From Streptomyces massasporeus (GTDB lineage Bacteria; Actinomycetota; Actinomycetes; Streptomycetales; Streptomycetaceae), in the NCBI RefSeq assembly GCF_014648995.1, contig NZ_BMSE01000006.1, positions 124,001-188,000 of the forward strand: a DNA stretch of 64,000 nucleotides. Reading direction: 5' to 3'. Each line of letters opens with the position of its first letter. The first letter of the stretch is position 1. Positions 60,857-64,000 of this stretch are shown in pieces. Below the pieces are notes generated by a model. The model worked only from the letters and a program-made list of their open reading frames with translations, made no database searches and was not told the DNA's origin. A program made the translations under genes and the position numbers.

Positions 60857-61759
60857 ATGAGTCTGCGTCTGAGCACCGTGATCCTCCCGTACCGCCGCTG
60901 GCACGAAGGTGGCCGTTCGGCCTGGACGCGCGCCGAGCAGCTCGGCTTCCACACCGCGTACACCTACGACCACCTGTCCTGGCGCACCTTCCGGGACGGC
61001 CCGTGGTTCGGCGCTGTACCGACCCTCACGGCGGCCGCGGGCGTCACCGACCGGCTGCGGCTCGGCACCCTGGTGACCTCGCCGAACTTCCGGCACCCCG
61101 TGACCCTCGCCAAGGAGCTGATCTCCCTCGACGACATCTCCGGTGGGCGGGTCACGCTGGGGATCGGCGCGGGCGGCTCCGGCTTCGACGCCACCGCGCT
61201 CGGCCAGGAACCGTGGACGCCGCGCGAGCGTGCCGACCGCTTCGCCGAATTCGTTCCGCTGCTCGACCGCCTGCTCAGCGAGGACGCCGTCTCCTACGAG
61301 GGTGACTTCTACTCCGCCCACGAGGCGCGGAACATCCCCGGCTGTGTGCAGCGCCCCAGGCTGCCGTTCGCGGTGGCCGCCACCGGGCCGCGAGGGATGC
61401 GGCTCGCCGCCCGGTTCGGGCAGGCGTGGGTGACCACCGGCGACCCCAAGCTGTACGAGAACGGCACGCCCGGACAGTCGATTCAGGCCATTCGCGGCCA
61501 GGCGGAGAGGCTCGACGACATCTGCGCCGAGGTCGGGCGGGACATGACCGACCTCGACCGGGTCCTGCTCACCGGCTTTACGCCGGACCGTGTCGCCCCG
61601 CTCCAGTCCCTGAACGCGTTCGTGGACTTCGCCGGGCGGCATGTGGAGCTGGGCTTCACAGAGATCGTGATCCACTGGCCGATCCCCGACTCGCCGTTCG
61701 CAGCCGATCAGAAGGTCTTCGAGCAGATCGCGATGGAGGCGCCGGCGCAGCTGCGCTGA
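60857..61759 (+). CDS. LLM-class F420-dependent oxidoreductase
   Basis: 300 residues, luciferase-like TIM barrel: start LSTVILPYRRWHEGGRSAWTRAEQLGFHTAYTYDHLSWR, core RLGTLVTSPNFRHPVTLAKELISLDDISGGRVTLGIGAG, typical of coenzyme-F420 enzymes rather than FMN luciferases. C-terminal ILSIHWP-like GFTEIVIHWPI. Hydride-transfer enzyme; substrate unknown. Confidence 0.9.
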   Translation: MSLRLSTVILPYRRWHEGGRSAWTRAEQLGFHTAYTYDHLSWRTFRDGPWFGAVPTLTAAAGVTDRLRLGTLVTSPNFRHPVTLAKELISLDDISGGRVTLGIGAGGSGFDATALGQEPWTPRERADRFAEFVPLLDRLLSEDAVSYEGDFYSAHEARNIPGCVQRPRLPFAVAATGPRGMRLAARFGQAWVTTGDPKLYENGTPGQSIQAIRGQAERLDDICAEVGRDMTDLDRVLLTGFTPDRVAPLQSLNAFVDFAGRHVELGFTEIVIHWPIPDSPFAADQKVFEQIAMEAPAQLR

Positions 61760-61898
61760 GCGTGGAGGGATGTGCCGGGGGCCTCTGGTGAGGGCTCCTG
61801 GTGAAGAACCCCTGGCGAGGGCTCCTGGTGAGGGCGGTATCCACTCACCTGTGCGGAGCCCTGCACGCCCGTGCGGGCATGTGCGGGACAATGGCCGG

Positions 61899-62768
61899 GT
61901 GACCTCAGCGACCCGACAGCCCGAGACCGCGGCCGAGACCCTCCCGCCGCGGCTGATCGCCACCGACCTCGACGGCACCCTGCTGCGCGACGACAAGTCG
62001 GTGTCGCCGCGCACCGTCGCCGCGCTGGCCGCCGCCGAGGAGGCGGGCGTCGAGGTCTTCTTCGTCACGGGCCGCCCGGCCCGCTGGATGGACGTCGTCA
62101 GCGACCACGTGCACGGCCACGGCCTGGCGATCTGCGGCAACGGCGCCGCCGTGGTCGACCTGCACGGCGGACCCGGCGCCCACCGGTTCGTGAAGGTGCG
62201 GGAGCTGGCCCGGGAGAACGCCCTGGACGCCGTACGGCTGCTGCGCGACGCGGCGCCGGGCACGGTGTACGCGGTGGAGCAGACCTACGGCTTCTACCAG
62301 GAGCCGGCTTACCCGAAGCTCCACATGGAGATACCGGACAGCCTCGCCCCGGCCGAGGAGCTGCTGGGCCCGGACCATCCGGCCGCCGCGGAGCCGGTGC
62401 TGAAAATCCTCGCCTACCACCCCGAGATCGACCCCGACGCCTTCCTGACCGTGGCCCGCCTCGCCATCGGCGATCGCGCCAACGTCACCCGCTCCAGCCC
62501 CAGTGCCCTGCTCGAGATCAGCGGCCCCGGGGTGTCGAAGGCCAGCACCCTCGCCCTGTGCTGTGCCGAGCGCGGCATCTCGCACGAGCAGGTCGTGGCC
62601 TTCGGCGACATGCCGAACGACGTGGAGATGCTGACCTGGGCGGGCCGGTCGTACGCGATGGGCAACGCGCACCCGGACGTGATCGCCGCCGCCTCGGGCC
62701 GGACGGTCGCGAACAACGACGACGGGGTGGCCGTCGTGATCGAGCAGTTGCTGACGGAACTGCCGTAG
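61899..62768 (+). CDS. Cof-type HAD phosphatase
   Basis: 289 residues from the GTG at 61899 (the first codon giving a sensible N-terminus). HAD motif I LIATDLDGTLLRDDKS, motif II FFVTGRPARW, motif III Lys in GVSKASTLAL, motif IV FGDMPNDVEMLTWAG. Cof cap ~95-200. Same family as 52996 but distinct in cap sequence; the spacer before it holds short AGGGCTCCTGGTGA repeats at 61785-61840. Confidence 0.9.
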   Translation: MTSATRQPETAAETLPPRLIATDLDGTLLRDDKSVSPRTVAALAAAEEAGVEVFFVTGRPARWMDVVSDHVHGHGLAICGNGAAVVDLHGGPGAHRFVKVRELARENALDAVRLLRDAAPGTVYAVEQTYGFYQEPAYPKLHMEIPDSLAPAEELLGPDHPAAAEPVLKILAYHPEIDPDAFLTVARLAIGDRANVTRSSPSALLEISGPGVSKASTLALCCAERGISHEQVVAFGDMPNDVEMLTWAGRSYAMGNAHPDVIAAASGRTVANNDDGVAVVIEQLLTELP

Positions 62769-62787
62769 CCGCCGCGGCCGGGGTGTC

Positions 62788-63861
62788 TCAGAGGGACACC
62801 CCGCGCGCCGACAGCCACGACACCGGGTTCACCGCCGAGCCCGACTCCGGTGTGACCCGGGCCTCGAAGTGCAGGTGCGGCCCGGTGGAGTTGCCCGTGG
62901 TGCCCGACTGGCCGATCCACTGCCCGGGGCTGACGCGCTCTCCCTGGTCGACCGCCATGGAAGCGAGATGGGCGTACTGCGTGTAGTAGCCGCCTGCGTG
63001 CTTGAGCACGATCTCCATGCCGAAGGGACCGCCGCAGGACACCTTCACGACCCGTCCGGCCCCCACCGCCCGCACCGGAGTGCCGATCGGTACCGCGAAG
63101 TCCTGACCGGTGTGCCGGTTCGACCACCGCGCACCGCCACTGCCGTAGGACGCCGACAGTTCGTACGTCTCGACCGGCGCGACCCAGTCGCCGTCGGTGA
63201 AGCCCGTCTCCGGCTGGTCCAGCCGGACGGCCCCGCGGCACGCACCGGCAGCGACCGCCGCGTCCGCCTGTCCCTGGAGCTCCGAGCGGGCCGTCTCCAG
63301 CTTCTGCTCGATGTCCGTCTTCAGAGCGGCGAGTTGGACGTTGCGCTTCTCCAGCGCCTGCCACTGGGCCGCGGCCCTGGCCTCGTCCGCCGCGAGCCGG
63401 GCCTCGGCCCGCTTGTTCTTGGAGATCGCGTTGTTCACCGCGAGATCCGCCTGCGAGAAGGCGTGCTGACCTCGCATCAGGCCCTCGGGACTGTCGGCCA
63501 GGATCATGTGGGCGGCCACCGGCAGCCCCCCACTGCTGCGGTACTGCGCCCGCGCGATCCGGCCCAGATCCTCGTGCAGGGCGGCGATGTGCCGCCGCTG
63601 CGCGTCCAGGAGGGCCTCCGCCCTCTGGGCTTCGGCCCGCTGGCCCTCGGCCTCCTTGCGCCCGGCCTCGTACTGCTGCGTCGCCACCGCGGCCTCCTCG
63701 TACAGCCGCACGACCTCGGCGCTGAGGCCGGTGGCCGGGCCGATGCCGGTGCCGGTGTCGCTCCCGGGGTCCTTGCCGGCCGCCGTCGGCCGCGCCGCGA
63801 GCACGGCCAGCGCGCACAGCAGGACCGGAACGAGCAGCCGATGACGGCGATATGAGCGCAT
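62788..63861 (-). CDS. Secreted M23-family peptidase with coiled coil
   Basis: 357 residues. Signal peptide ~8-27 (LLVPVLLCALAVLAARPTAA). Two coiled-coil segments (~45-110, ~135-195) as in EnvC/NlpD-like activators. M23 lysostaphin-like domain (~215-350): SNRHTGQDFAVPIGTPV (Zn His and Asp) and STGPHLHFEARV (His-x-His). Cuts peptidoglycan cross-links or activates amidases at septa. Convergent with the HAD gene with a 19-base gap. Confidence 0.93.
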   Translation of the reverse strand: MRSYRRHRLLVPVLLCALAVLAARPTAAGKDPGSDTGTGIGPATGLSAEVVRLYEEAAVATQQYEAGRKEAEGQRAEAQRAEALLDAQRRHIAALHEDLGRIARAQYRSSGGLPVAAHMILADSPEGLMRGQHAFSQADLAVNNAISKNKRAEARLAADEARAAAQWQALEKRNVQLAALKTDIEQKLETARSELQGQADAAVAAGACRGAVRLDQPETGFTDGDWVAPVETYELSASYGSGGARWSNRHTGQDFAVPIGTPVRAVGAGRVVKVSCGGPFGMEIVLKHAGGYYTQYAHLASMAVDQGERVSPGQWIGQSGTTGNSTGPHLHFEARVTPESGSAVNPVSWLSARGVSL

Positions 63862-64000
63862 GTCAGCGATCGTCGCCCAACACTGCCGACCCGGTCCTGT
63901 TCACGTCGTACGGCCGGGGGACCGGCTGCGCCGAACGGCCCAGTGCGCACCGTCTCCGACCGCCGGCCGAGAGCGCCGAGGCGAGGGCGCCGGGGTCGAG
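63862..64000. other. Right edge, upstream of M23 gene
   Basis: 139 bases with no supportable gene; it should contain the M23 peptidase promoter. Confidence 0.4.

Overview
The window is chromosomal DNA of a Streptomyces (or close relative). It is very GC-rich, about half of the protein starts are GTG or TTG, and there are many Tat/Sec-exported proteins and regulators typical of the genus. Two perfect ParB parS sites (43146 and 60807) and several groups of DnaA boxes suggest the origin-proximal core of a linear chromosome. The order serS, pheA, DyP peroxidase dtpA, CopCD-like, ECuC, Sco, YcnI matches the copper/GlxA-maturation locus known from S. coelicolor and S. lividans.

Layout. 1-508: start of a lipoprotein gene running off the left edge. 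717-4467: a small decayed integrative element in the 3' end of a tRNA-Arg(ACG) gene. It is bounded by a 32-bp direct repeat, carries a wrecked tyrosine integrase, and has exported or surface-type cargo: an Asn-rich repeat protein, a DUF3494 ice-binding-like adhesin and an H-type lectin-like protein. 4709-10841: tRNA-Ser, a subtilisin inhibitor, a minisatellite-rich spacer, and a 1583-residue PAS/histidine-kinase-like/receiver protein whose catalytic motifs look degenerate. 10899-17866: a TetR/MFS divergent pair with paired operators, an acyl-CoA ligase behind an 18-bp palindrome, an ECF sigma factor, and a three-gene operon in the same order as mycobacterial ChsH2-ChsH1-Ltp2 (steroid side-chain degradation). 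18028-28914: small secreted protein, primase-polymerase, DinB and GNAT proteins, a large nSTAND-WD40 ATPase, a ferredoxin, a frameshifted PIG-L deacetylase, a GT2 glycosyltransferase and an L7/L12-C-terminal-like protein. 29042-43642: second tRNA-Ser, HtrA-type protease, GDPD phosphodiesterase, two RsbW-like ATPases, a SEC-C protein, a second prim-pol-like protein, a SpoIIE-type phosphatase, aminopeptidase P, a CitG-like protein and a fused alpha-beta glycyl-tRNA synthetase.

43887-53814: copper operon, pheA, a DnaA-box-rich spacer, serS and a HAD phosphatase. 53893-64000: third tRNA-Ser, a four-gene ABC exporter operon, an EphD-like hydrolase/SDR fusion, KptA, an F420-type oxidoreductase, a second HAD phosphatase and an M23 peptidase.

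The strongest unexplained signals are: (i) a hairpin with a conserved 14-nt loop and an upstream 9-mer at a fixed 10-nt distance, found twice in convergent intergenic regions (21311 and 33889); (ii) the catalytically degenerate PAS kinase with a long Arg-cluster/Pro-Ala linker; (iii) the fused GlyRS behind a perfect palindrome; (iv) a shared CTGAC-N5-GTCAG operator before the ChsH-like operon and before the ferredoxin cluster; (v) a DnaA-box cluster between pheA and serS. No CRISPR array, biosynthetic gene cluster, complete prophage or rRNA operon is visible.
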